DNA from: Tyto alba
Taxonomy: Eukaryota; Chordata; Aves; Strigiformes; Tytonidae
NCBI RefSeq assembly: GCF_018691265.1
Contig: NW_024881296.1
Span: 15,903,427 to 15,967,426 of the forward strand
Length of the DNA stretch: 64,000 nt
Direction: 5' to 3'
Positions 46,911-57,965 of the stretch are shown piece after piece. A program made the translations under genes and the position numbers. The notes under the pieces were generated by a model that did no database searches, was not told where the DNA came from, and saw nothing but the letters and a program-made list of their open reading frames with translations. Positions within the stretch are counted from its first letter, which is position 1; each line of letters starts with the position of its first letter.

Positions 46911-49800
46911 TCTAATTCCTGTGCCAGAGCTTTGGAAGGACATTGGAAGACTCTGCCTGTCCTGCACTGTGTAGCGCCACAGACAGCTTCACACATTCAT
47001 TTGTGAACAACATGAACTGACCTTGATGGTCTCCCTCCTCTCTCATCTACCATCTCCAGAAATCCCCTTTAGTAATTGGGTTTGTAACTGCTTGAGTTCC
47101 CTTTAACTCTTAAATAAGCTTGGGAAAGGAGCTGTTGGATATAAGAGACAAGGCTACACCAAGCTCATCCAAAGCCAGGCAACCCTCTGGTCTGCCAGAC
47201 TGCCAGCCACAAGCCATGGCCCCTTCCCCTGCTTTTTCTGTGTATAAGCCAGGGAAAATCAGACTTTCTATTATGGTTACTACCAAGAAGGAGGGGGCAG
47301 TGTGTGGAGTAGCAGCCACAGTTAATGTTTTAGGATCCATTGCACCAATTTTAGGATCCACCATTGCACCTCTTCAGTGGCTTCTGGAGCTGTCGTCCAG
47401 GCTTTCTGAGGCTTTTCCTCTGGTTTCCTGAGCCAGCCCTACCCAGCTTAGCTTGGGACTTTAACACTTGGCCTTTCCTGACCTTACCGTGACTTTTCTT
47501 CATACCCTTCTCTTTAGCAATTCAGTGTTGCCTATACTTCTGTGAACCCTGCAGAAGAACTGGTGAAGGGTGACTCAAATGCCTGAGATGAAATACTTGG
47601 ATATAGTTACTCTAGTGAGAGATGTTGCTGTAATATCTGGTATACAGAAGAAAATATCATAGAAACATCTTTCCCCATGGAGTGATTTCATTACCCTGAC
47701 AAATCCTCTGAAGCCAGGAAAATGACTGTTCAACAAAACTGAGACCTGTATTATGAAAGCATCAAACCTGGGCTGGTTACAGCCTCCACCTTACCCCAGA
47801 ATCATTCGTCACACAGAGTCCCCATGCTTTATCCTTGCAATGGAGTACACTGAGGAAATTAACTGGGAAGCAAAAAAAGAAGTTAGATTAGCTGTTACAA
47901 GAGCCCACACATCACTGTCCTTTGTGAAGGAATGCAAATGTACCCCACAATAACATCAGGAAGTGAGTGGAAAGTTCACTGATCCCAGAAAGATCCACGG
48001 CATCCCTCCTTCTTGAAAGAGAGACTTGGGATTTAACACCACCATTACATCAAGAAAAGAGTTCTCCCTACCAAGAAATACATTTATGTTCTAGTGCATT
48101 GAAACAATTAGGTAATTTCCTTCTGCTCCCCAACAAATTGAATCTCTCGATAGTTCAATTTCTGCAAGTGTCATTGTTTTCTCAGACACACTGAAAGACA
48201 TTTTGCTGAGCTGAGATACTCTCCAAGTACCCCAGCATCTCCAGCACCTGAGCATTCAACACTACAGCTATTTCTTCAGTGGTGCTTGGACATGTTTCAA
48301 GTTGACATTTTAGATTGCATAACTCCTGCGAAGCACTGCAAAGATGTCTCCTCCCATTGCATCAGAGAGTGACCCACTGTGGCAAAGGCTATTACTTCCT
48401 TTGAGACTATCGAGTCTGTGGTGCCTCATCGAATTATACAGATTCCAAAGGGAGAAAAAGTAACCACTGTGTGCTTCAGGCTCTGAACTTTTCAGTACAA
48501 CACATCTGGAGAGCTTTCATCTACATATGCGGCTCTAATGCCACATCTCCTTGACAAACACTGCATGCATTGAATTCTGCTAACATAGGATGACAGACAA
48601 GTAACAATAGGAGCTACGTTGATTCGGTGCTTGTCTCATCCTAAAACAAAATACTGTGTGATGGACTAGCCACAGCTGCATGCTTACAAAGAGCAGTCTG
48701 TGGCTTCTAAGCAAAGCAGCTGAGAAGTTAGAAAAAAAATAAATCTCAGTTTCTCCCTCCCCACTTATTTCCACACACACGTTAGTTCTGAGGCCGAAAT
48801 TCGATGACTAAAGTAGGCATATAACTAAGAGTGACCTGATTTGGGGGGAGGTACTGAGCCCTTGCATTGCCCAGGGACTTCACTGCTTCAAAACTGTGTT
48901 TCTTGGGGAAGACAGAGGCTCAGTTCTCTTGAAAATTTGGTACATTTGAGCAGATGCCTTAACACCAGGGGTTTTAATGGCTCAATTTCTTAATTTGTTC
49001 TTCTGGAAACAGTTTAATTTGAGAGTATAGACAAATGAATACTGAATAAAAAATAATTTAAAAAATCAGACATTGAATGTCTGGTTTCTGTAGCATTAAA
49101 CACGCTTAGTACCACTGAGGGGGTGGGTATTGCATGCTGCAGTATGGAGTGGGGAGCTGATGCATCCGTCAGTGTGACACAGCCCATGTACTACAACGGA
49201 CAGTACTAGTAGGGAGGGCAAGGGATGACTGATCCCACTCAGAAACCTTTCCTAAGCAGTGCCCTCCCTTCTTCTGGTAGCTCACTGATACTAAAGACAT
49301 CAGCTCCTCAAGTCAGGGCTGATCATCCAGAAGCCCAGAGACACAAATGAGCAAACCTCCAGTGGGATCTGAATCGATCTGAGGCAGAAAGAGGGTAATG
49401 ATGAACCCAAAGGGTGAACTGCAGTCACCAAACCTGTCTCACTCTGCGTGTTGCTTGTGGCTAAGGTGGCAGGAATGGACAAATGCTTGCCTTCAAGGGA
49501 TTTGAAGAAAGTTCTTAACTGTTTAAAGAAAGCTTAAAAAAATTGTAATTCTTAAGTGACTTTCCAAGGCTGGTCGCTGAAGGTTACACAGGGCTAGATG
49601 TGAAGCTGTATAATCCTGTTTTTCAAATGTCAGCAGGAAAAAAGTAAAATTCTCCTTTTGGCTTTCTCCAACCCCTGAGTAATCTGATGCAGCACAAATC
49701 AATATGTTCTTGAGACAGTGTTCCATGGAAAATGTAAATCGTAATGTTATCTGATATTTAGGTTGTACAAACTCAAGCAAATTGCAGAAACCATAATCCC
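46911..49800. other. Unique non-coding sequence
   Basis: No gene was recognised. A 14-base word 'ttttaggatccattg' is nearly repeated at about 47328 and 47350. A perfect octamer lies at 47932-47939. Frames up to 103 codons lack domains. Confidence 0.45.
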
Positions 49801-52800
49801 AGGCTGTGAATCACTGCTGCAGATCTAATCACTACCACTCTTTTCTGTCCATCAGCTCAGCCGTTTGCAAAGCAGTGGAAGGATGGATTACACGACTTGT
49901 ACTTTTCACCACTAACATGCCCTGATGGTAAGAAACTGTAGTGTGACCAATCAGTTAATCAGAAGCAAACCCTGGTAGCTAGTTTCTCTCTCCTGTGTGC
50001 AGATATCCTCACCTCTCCAACGAGAACAAGTCCAGGAATTCACAGCCAGCATACATCTACCTCTGCTTTTTAAAGCAGAAACCATTACAGGGGAGCAGAC
50101 TGCTTAGGAGCTGTGATTAGAAGAAAGCTCACTAATGCAACAAATGGTCGAGCAGACAACACAAACCAACAGATGCCAAACTATTTGAAGCCTGATACAG
50201 AACAAAAGGCCTGCCTCCTCAAATAAGGGCCAGGGCTGCAGAGCCCAGACAGAAACACATACCAGCTGGCCAGCCATGCAGAATGAAATCCCCCAAAGAC
50301 CGGTTTCATCATAAGCAGCAGCTGACCGATCACAACTGACAGGTTGGCTGACAAGAGGGCTTATTCCTTGGGTTCCTCCCTCCCTGGATCTCAGTCAACA
50401 TGAGCCACCAATTCTGTCATAAGAGCCTGTGGTACACATTTACGTGGCACAAACTCACATTCATGGGGAGTCAGACCTATTTTTTAGCACAGTCCACAAC
50501 AAGGCAAGAAGAAATGCCTGGTTCAAGCTGGCAGAAACCAGTGAAGTAAAAATCTCTGCATCCCAAATGCACCCTGAGCAAATCTTTAGCTGCTTAGGGA
50601 ACGCAGGTAGATCTGCCCCACTTCTGCTGGGATCGAGAAGTGCTTTGACACATGGCCATTACCCCACCGTGATAAATGCATCTGACATCACACATCTGTG
50701 TTACCATCTTCATCACTGCTGCCACAATTTTAGGCCCTACATTTGTCAACAGAGATTCAAGCCTGGGTGGTCATGCCTGTACTTTATTGGTGCCTTCACA
50801 AGCCTTTCTAAGCACACCACTATAGACATTTTAGTGTTTTAAAGAGGGAAGTATCACATCCAATGCACAATACGAGACAGGAGTGCAGAAAGTTCTGGGA
50901 AGAAAGGAAAACCACGGGGTCAGAAAGGACTTTCTTGTAAGGTGAGGACTTTGAACAGGAGTGCAATGAAATTCTTTGATGCGAACTTTTCTTCAGAAGG
51001 CTGGCAGGCTTCTCCAAACCCACCCAGGCTGCTGATCTGAACAGAGCACCCTGAAAAGTCCTTGTGAAGCAAGTGACAGGATAAACCAACTTACAAGAAG
51101 GTGGATATGAATATGAGAGGGGAGGATGTCTGAGAGAGACAGACAAGCAAGGGAGGGACTGTCAGTTGGAAAGTCTGGTTCTATATAACGGCTCTAATAA
51201 AATTAGGAGAGTCACCCAAAGACCTCCTAGAAAACAGAAATTTCAGCATCTGCATGCTTTTTGATTTGCCTATGTGCTGTGTACAGCTCCATGTTTACAT
51301 ACAACCTCTTCACTTTTCTCCTCAGAAGATCCCCACATATTAAATGGTTCTGTAATTATGCCTCTTCATAGTAGGAGATAGTTTTAAAAAGAATATCAGA
51401 CAAGCCAAGGGAACAAACTCTTCTTGGACTGTTTCCCATCCCTGTTATTTTCATTAAAAAACAGGGAGACCGTTGGTGCACCGAGACTACGGCTGTTTGC
51501 ACTATGTGCCTGACTCAGGAAACAAGCAGTTTGTTATTATGGTTATTTCTGGCAATTCAAGCCATTACTGCTCTGAAATATAAAGCAATTCCTATTTCAC
51601 CTCAAGTACTAGTCTGCAGATTCAAAATATGTGTACTAAGTCTTAATCTACAGGGTGTCCCACCTGAGTGACTGGGAAATAAATCCAAACAGAACACAGC
51701 AAAAAATTACAATAAGTTTCCTGCATCACTTCAGGCCATATTCATCAAGTGATGGCTTATGAGTGCTGTATACTGAAAACGTACAGGAGCTAGGTATTGT
51801 GAATTCTAAGGCATCGTTTCCCTTTACCCCAAGTTCCTTCAAAAAAGGCCAGATCCTGCACTGCTGTCAACTAGCAGTGTCTCATTCAAGCTGATGCTGA
51901 ATTAAACAGGCAAAAGATGTACATCCTGACTCAAGCAGAACAATCTCTCCCCCACAATTACAGCAGAGAAGCTCATCTTAGTTTAAACATTCAGTTTTAG
52001 AAAGACTTTTAAATCCACATGCTCACAAAGACTGGGAATTTTGTGAGCATCAGTATAGGTTGTTCACAGCAGATCTGGGGACATTTATGTAAGTGGCTCC
52101 TAAGAAGAGTGTACAACAAACAGGGGGGCAGTTTCAGTGTCCTCAAATTGTAGCTGTGTTTCTTGTCTCTCCCTCCACGTTTGGGTCTTAATTGCTTAAC
52201 TCACCCATAAGCTGTTCTATGGCATTTGTTAATTTTTGGGAAATAAAATGGGAAGCGGTATCCTTAGAATCAGCATTTCTAAAATATGGGATGTTCCCAC
52301 CTCACTGCTGCAGCACCTCTCCTCTGTGCAGCTCCCAATTTATCATTCATGTACCCACTCTTCCCTGCCGCCACCTTATAACCACCTCTGCTTGCCCGGC
52401 AAGCTAGCAGCTCTAAGACAATCAAGGAAGCTGTGAAAAAAAGGGTAAGGTTGGACTATTTTCCATATTTCAAGCTAGAAATATACATGATTTATTGAAA
52501 ACATACCAGGGAAGTTAGTAAGCCTGTCCTTTACCACAGGATGCAGGATTTCAGGCTAAAATATGGGAAACCCCTTATTAAATGAGAAGTCTGCCAACCC
52601 TAGGAGCTTGCCCATAAAGTGGATTACTCTGTGCAGTCACAAAGGTTTTCTAGACTACTCATTTTCACATGAGCTGATAGCTCAAGGGTATGTTCAGACA
52701 GTGTTTGATGCCTTTGAACCTGACCTACAACCAGTTAATGTCAGTTTAAACCTGACCGTTAGCAGAAAACAGGGAAAAAAAGGAAAGAGGAGCAATGCAT

Positions 52801-53303
52801 GTTGTCATGGCCTGCCTCTGTCAAAGGAGTTCGCAGTTTGAGAGAAATCAAACCAGCAGAGCAGAAAGCTCAGATGGCGCTGAAGCTAAATAAGTAGCAC
52901 ATGTGCCAGAGAGGGGGGAAGATTTCAGAGCTGTGCAGGGGGGCAGGGGAGGCCTGGGGAAAGGACGGTGAGGAGGCAGGGGAGGAGAGGGACAGGACTT
53001 GGAGCAGCTCTGCCATGCTCCCAGCCCTACCAAGGTCCAAGGCAAGAAAATGAACACCTTCTCCTCCTCCCTGCCCTTTCCCCATCCTCAGTGGGACCTG
53101 GGCAACCCTGAGTCCTATCTAGTGAGGGTGGTGACTGTCATTCCTCGTGGGAACCAGCAGTAGCACAGCCCTTCCCACCTTCCTGGTAGCTTCTGCAAAA
53201 CACAGAGCGTGAGAGTGAAAATGTCCTGGGTCACTACTTAGTGTCCCAAGTGCAAGTGAGGCACCATTGACAGAGATGAATGCAGGAGTTAACACCCCGC
53301 ACA
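49801..53303. other. Unique non-coding sequence
   Basis: No gene was recognised. A plus-strand frame of 137 codons (50429-50842) and a minus-strand one of 108 codons (51146 down to 50820) have no domains. A purine-rich G/A stretch lies at 52900-53000. Confidence 0.45.
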
Positions 53304-53358
53304 TCTCCTGTGTCTCTGCAGAGGGCATTTTTCTCCCGTGTCTCTGCAGAGGGTGTTT
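53304..53358 (+). repeat. Tandem duplication, 28-base unit, two copies
   Basis: The word 'gtgtctctgcagaggg' starts at 53310 and again at 53338, with similar flanks (tctcctg/tctcccg before, then cattt or tgttt after). Each copy contains a pyrimidine-rich stretch ending in CAG, so the duplication also doubles a possible splice acceptor. Confidence 0.85.
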
Positions 53359-54793
53359 TCATTCAGCAGAGTACACCTCATGGAGATGAACAGTATACTT
53401 CACACATCTTCAAAAAACTCATTCTGCTTAAAGGTCAAGAGTCCAAAATACACACACTCAATTTGATTTCCTTGAAACTAATAGCACAACATAAATTTGC
53501 CATCCAAATACATAAACTTGCCATTACCTGAGTGATTTACAAAATACATTCCTAAAAAAATACAAAAAATAGTCTCCCTAGAGGTTGCAAGATTATTTCT
53601 GTGGGCAGTTCTTTGGAACCAAACTGTCTCCAGTCAAAACACATAGGAATTCAGTCCCACAACGTGCGTGGTGCCTGTCACCTCCTCGGCAGGCACTGTG
53701 GAACAGGGAGCTTGGCAAAGGCTTTAGCTCTATAAGGAGGATCAAATCTCACACAGATGGAATGGCCCTAGCAGGGTGCCCACTGGGCTGCTCTGGTTGC
53801 TTCCCCATGTCAGCTAGAAGCTGGGGTCTTGTTCCCATAAGCTGACCTGCTGATGATCGGTCTCAGGATTCAGGGGTTGCTACTATGTAGAAATCATTTG
53901 TCACCCTACCCTGTGCTCGTGCTGGGACCTGGAAGGACCTGATGCCACCTTCTGCTGTGGTCAGAGATGGTCTGAGGGACAGCAAGAGATACGAAGCTGA
54001 AAAACATAAGAAGCCAGGCAACACATATTAAAGACACAGCCCCCCCACTTCCTGGTGGGACAGGGAACAGACTGGAGCAGGTTGCTGGGCTGGCAAGGAG
54101 GGAATGTGATAAAGCAAGCCTGGCTGAAGTTGGTGCAGGGGATTTCACAGATGGGTGACATACAAGGAATGCAAGATCTACTCATATGTGCAGTTAAATA
54201 ACCCCAGAAACATGCAGAACTCTAGCAGGCGGCTGCCTTTGATGCATATATAGCAATAGGTGCCAGCTGACAAGGAGTTATTGGCTCCTAAAATACTCAC
54301 GGATTAAGAAGACAGGAAAGGAGGTGAGTTGGAAGTCATAGCCAACAGATATGCATGACAGCAGATTGGAGAAGGAAGAAGATTCACATGTTTAATGTGG
54401 GGGTTTTTGTTACATGGCTCTCACATTAAGATTTATGGAGCTAGACATGCTTGATGGTTTCCCCTGTCTCCACACGATAGAGGACAAGACCTCACCACAG
54501 TGTGACTGAGTGCCCAGGCATAGGGAAGAAGCACAGAACAGCCACACAGCTTCTCCATCACAGCCATAGCAATGTTTCAGCTAGTCCTATAGCTAAAGAG
54601 GTACAAAAGAGACTCATTTCCAGTTAAAGTATTCCTCTTCCATTAAAAGTTAAAGAAACTGGATGAAGACTGCTCACACATCATAAAGTTGTTTACAGCC
54701 AGGACGACCTTCCTACCTTGTTTAGTTTAGGGTCAATTTGAAATAGCAATCTAAAAGGGAAACTTTCCATAACCTATTGCCAGTTACTTGAAT
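53359..54793. other. Unique non-coding sequence
   Basis: No gene was recognised. A good donor word (GAG then GTGAGT) occurs at 54321-54329 without a paired acceptor I trust. Confidence 0.5.
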
Positions 54794-54870
54794 CAGTGAT
54801 TTCCAAAATGTGGGCCACAGACAGCTGGTTGGTCACATGTGTCTGGCACTCCTCCTTTCTCATTGCTACT
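54794..54870 (+). mobile_element. Possible hAT/Charlie-type DNA transposon end
   Basis: 'cagtgatttccaaaatgtgg' then 'gccacagacagctggttggt' follows the terminal inverted repeat of hAT-Charlie elements ('cagtggttctcaaactgtgg', then 'tccgcggaccactggtggtc'). The opposite terminus was not found, so this would be a single decayed end. Confidence 0.4.
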
Positions 54871-55661
54871 TCAGCTTGAGCACTGCTAAAAATATATCAA
54901 ATGGTTTCCTAATATTGCATTCTCGTGTGATCACTAGTTAGTGTTGAAATGGGGATGCAAGAAAACTGAAGATGTGAGAGATGGAAGAGTGGTGCTCCAC
55001 GTGTCAGGAGATGGTAAAGGGAGTCATGGATCACTTCAGGGGAACGTGAGCTGCAAAACCAAACTCCTACTTAAGAACGAAAATAGAGATGCAAAACAAT
55101 GGGATGTACTGGGAAATTATATAATTTCAGTCAAGGATGTTGAGAAGTGTGTAGATTGTTTTTATGGTGTCATGTTTTTTTTACATTTTCTTCTGTCTGT
55201 ATCTGTAACCTCACCTTGTCCTTGGACCACGTACCAAGGAGCATGACCCTGCTCACCTAACATGGTGAGGCCTGAGCACCAGGGTGTGGTGTCAGACACT
55301 TCAGGCTATGCAGCTCTTGACAGCCTAGTTAATACACTGCTGTGCCATCGGAGCAACACACCATTTTTGCTATTTGGGCACCTGAGGTTGTGCCAGGTAG
55401 CTGCAGAGCATGCTGCATTTTGCTTTGTAGGCAAAACTGTCCACCTGCCTGCCAGTGCCCCAGACCTGCAGACAGTTTCATGATCCAGATGTTTCTGACT
55501 TCTAACCACAGGCTGTGTGTCTAGTGTGCTGTGGGTGGGATGCAATATTGTGCAGCTGTCCAGAAGCATCTGGATCAAGACACATCTTTAGGTCTTTCAT
55601 ATCAGCAAAAAATGGGAAAACAGGCTTGAGCAGTTTTCCTGACAGCATAAGGAATTCCAAA
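54871..55661. other. Unique non-coding sequence
   Basis: A plus-strand frame (54941-55246, 101 codons) lacks domains. Nothing else was recognised. Confidence 0.5.
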
Positions 55662-55696
55662 GGGGGGGGGGGGGTGGGGGGGGGGGGGGTGGCGGG
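55662..55696. repeat. Poly(G) tract G13-T-G14, G-quadruplex capable
   Basis: Thirteen G, one T, fourteen G, then TGGCGGG, read directly. This is a strong G-quadruplex-forming sequence on the plus strand and a slippage-prone site. Confidence 0.97.
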
Positions 55697-57318
55697 AAGG
55701 GCAGAAGGTGTGTAAATGTTAAAACACATTCAGAAAAAGGGCTTGAACCAGTCAAGCCTCAGTTTATGTTCCCTGCCTGTCACTTACAGTTGTTCTCCTT
55801 GACAAAAATGGGTGGCAGTGCTCTGAAGCTCCAGGGAGCTCAGAGCCTTACTCGGGCAGTTTATTCGGAGCAATACACTGAAACACAGGCTGTAATGCCC
55901 TGGCAATCCCTGACGGCAGATTCCAGACAGGCCAGGATCCTTGGGAAGGCTGCGCGGTGATATCACCCACCTCCACGTCAGGAGGGATCTGAGAACTGGT
56001 TCCAAGAAGATCTGGGGCTGCAGGCAGGACAAATAAAGTTCTCACATGCTCTTCAGCCAGGCAGCTGCATGTAGTTCAGCAGGAAACTCTTTGTACTATG
56101 TGACCAGGTCACAGACATAAACAAAAGGGCACTGAGGGACTGAGTCAACAGCCGGGTTCTCATGTCCATCTGTGTCATATTCCTGTCACTAAAAATCAAA
56201 TGCTCACAAGAGGAACCTGACATCATATGTGTATGCCGCAACATTTACTATAAAGGGAACAGTAAAACATTCAAAAAAAGTCATGCAGTTGCAGAAGTTT
56301 TACTGCTACTAAAACAAAAGCTGGAGGGTAAGTTTTCAGCAAGAAGCAGACAGGAATTTAACTGTGCTGCTTACACTAATCCCCAGGAAATTTCTCTTTA
56401 AGAGAATCCAGGAGTGGAGGGCTGAACTCGCCTATTCCTTTTAAGAGAAATAAACTGGGGGCAAATAGCAGCAAAAGTTGAGCAGTTGCCTTAGAGAAGT
56501 GAGGGAGAGCACATTAGGATCCTCCTGGGCCTCTTTGGGAAGAGAATTCACCTACCTTACTGGATTTAACTATTCAACTTCTATTGAAAAATGCAAGTTA
56601 CTGAATCCCCATAAGGGGTCTGATGAAGTCGGAAAGCAAAAAAGTCTCTGCAAAATGATGGCAATGTGTTGTGGGGAGGAGTAGGATCAGTCTCTCAGAA
56701 ACCATGACGCCCAGCGTTACCATTCACTCACCTCCACAGCACAACAATGAAGGGAAGGAAACAGGCTGGAAGGACACCGCTTGGAAGAATCTGTTAAATG
56801 CATTATACAATGCACTGCTGTAAGACTGTTGTTTAATTTATCCAGATTTGTGTTTCATTCTTGCAGGAATCCTCTTTCCTTCACCAGTGAATAAATCAAT
56901 ATGAAAATTTTTTTTGACTCTGATAACAGCATCCTTTAAATAAATGATGGGACTTCTCTTCCTTAACAGAGGAGAGGAAATAGTGTTGGGTCACGTCCCT
57001 GTTCCTCTCCTGATTTCAGTGACAGCCAGAGCAGTAGGCAACAGCTTCCCAAGTACAACACACAATTTTTTGCAGTTGCAGGAAGAAGAGTAGATTCCTC
57101 TTCCTCCTCGCTGTTGAAAGCCTGCATACCTTAGGGAATCTTCCCAAGAAAACGAGGGAAAAAACATAGCAGCAAATTGAGCTGGCTGAGTCAGCAGCAT
57201 CCTGTGTTTGAATAAGCCCACATAGTGCTTCAGCATGAAGGTGGGAGGATTTCTTTCTATCACGTCCCACTGGGGAGTGAGCTGCAGAGAGCATCCTTAT
57301 AACAGCACGCTCTTGCAG
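55697..57318. other. Unique non-coding sequence
   Basis: No gene was recognised. Only short frames occur, on both strands. Confidence 0.5.
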
Positions 57319-57413
57319 GTGGAATCACAACTCATCCTTGGGGTCGAAATACAGGGTTAAAAACTGATGGAAACTCTGGTTCTGTGGAAAAGGGCCTAAG
57401 TCTGTCAGACAAG
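57319..57413 (+). other. Exon-like 95-base segment with one open frame
   Basis: It is preceded by 'cacgctcttgcag' and followed by a strong donor (AAG then GTAAGC). The third frame is open across the whole segment (31 codons, from GITTHPWG to LSLSDK), while the other two contain stops. No family was recognised and no neighbouring exon was found. It may be a chance pair of splice-like words. Confidence 0.15.
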
Positions 57414-57869
57414 GTAAGCATCAGGTTGTAGTCTTGCTGTTGGAATCAGACCTAGACTCAGAGGAAGTGAGTTGTTACCTAGGGCAGGAGGTGGTTGAGG
57501 AAAGGAACAGCCCAGGCATCATGAGGAGAAAAAGCACCTTTGCTTGTGCCCTGTGTGGGGAAAAAGAAGGGGACCAGCTGCTCAAATGACTGCTCTCCAT
57601 CTCCCCCTAAGGTCAGATTCAAACCAGATTGATTGCTTCTGCAGGGAAAAAAACCCTGCAGTATGTTGCTGCTTCTGTGGGGAAACTGCCCTCTGAACAG
57701 AGCAGCCAGCTCCTTCTAAATTATCTTGAGCTTATCCAGGATGGGGGGAAAGTTTTTCTGGGCACCTGTGATCTAGTTGTGTATGAAATGGCCTGTTGGA
57801 TCATGTTATGACAACTGTCAATCCCAAGACAGTTACAGACCAGTCCCTCATCAACAGAGGTTCTGAAAT
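57414..57869. other. Unique non-coding sequence
   Basis: Nothing was recognised. Confidence 0.5.
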
Positions 57870-57965
57870 TTAGGAGGAACTTCAAGTGACCCACCGAAGG
57901 TTATCGGCTGCCTTCATGTCAGCACCAAGATTGGAATACCAGACTAGCTGGCCTCCAGTCAAAGG
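57870..57965 (-). repeat. MIR/L2-like fragment, antisense
   Basis: 'caagtgacccaccgaaggtt' then 'gtcagcaccaagattggaat' and 'accagactagctggcctcca' follows the reverse complement of MIR/L2 SINE text ('aagtgacttgcccaaggtca', 'gcagagccgggattcgaac', 'ccaggtctcctgactcca'). Diverged. Confidence 0.4.

Noticed and set aside
47656..47680. 'catagaaacatc' as a CR1 3' end relic
   Set aside because: It lacks the repeated octamer tail and upstream CR1 sequence.
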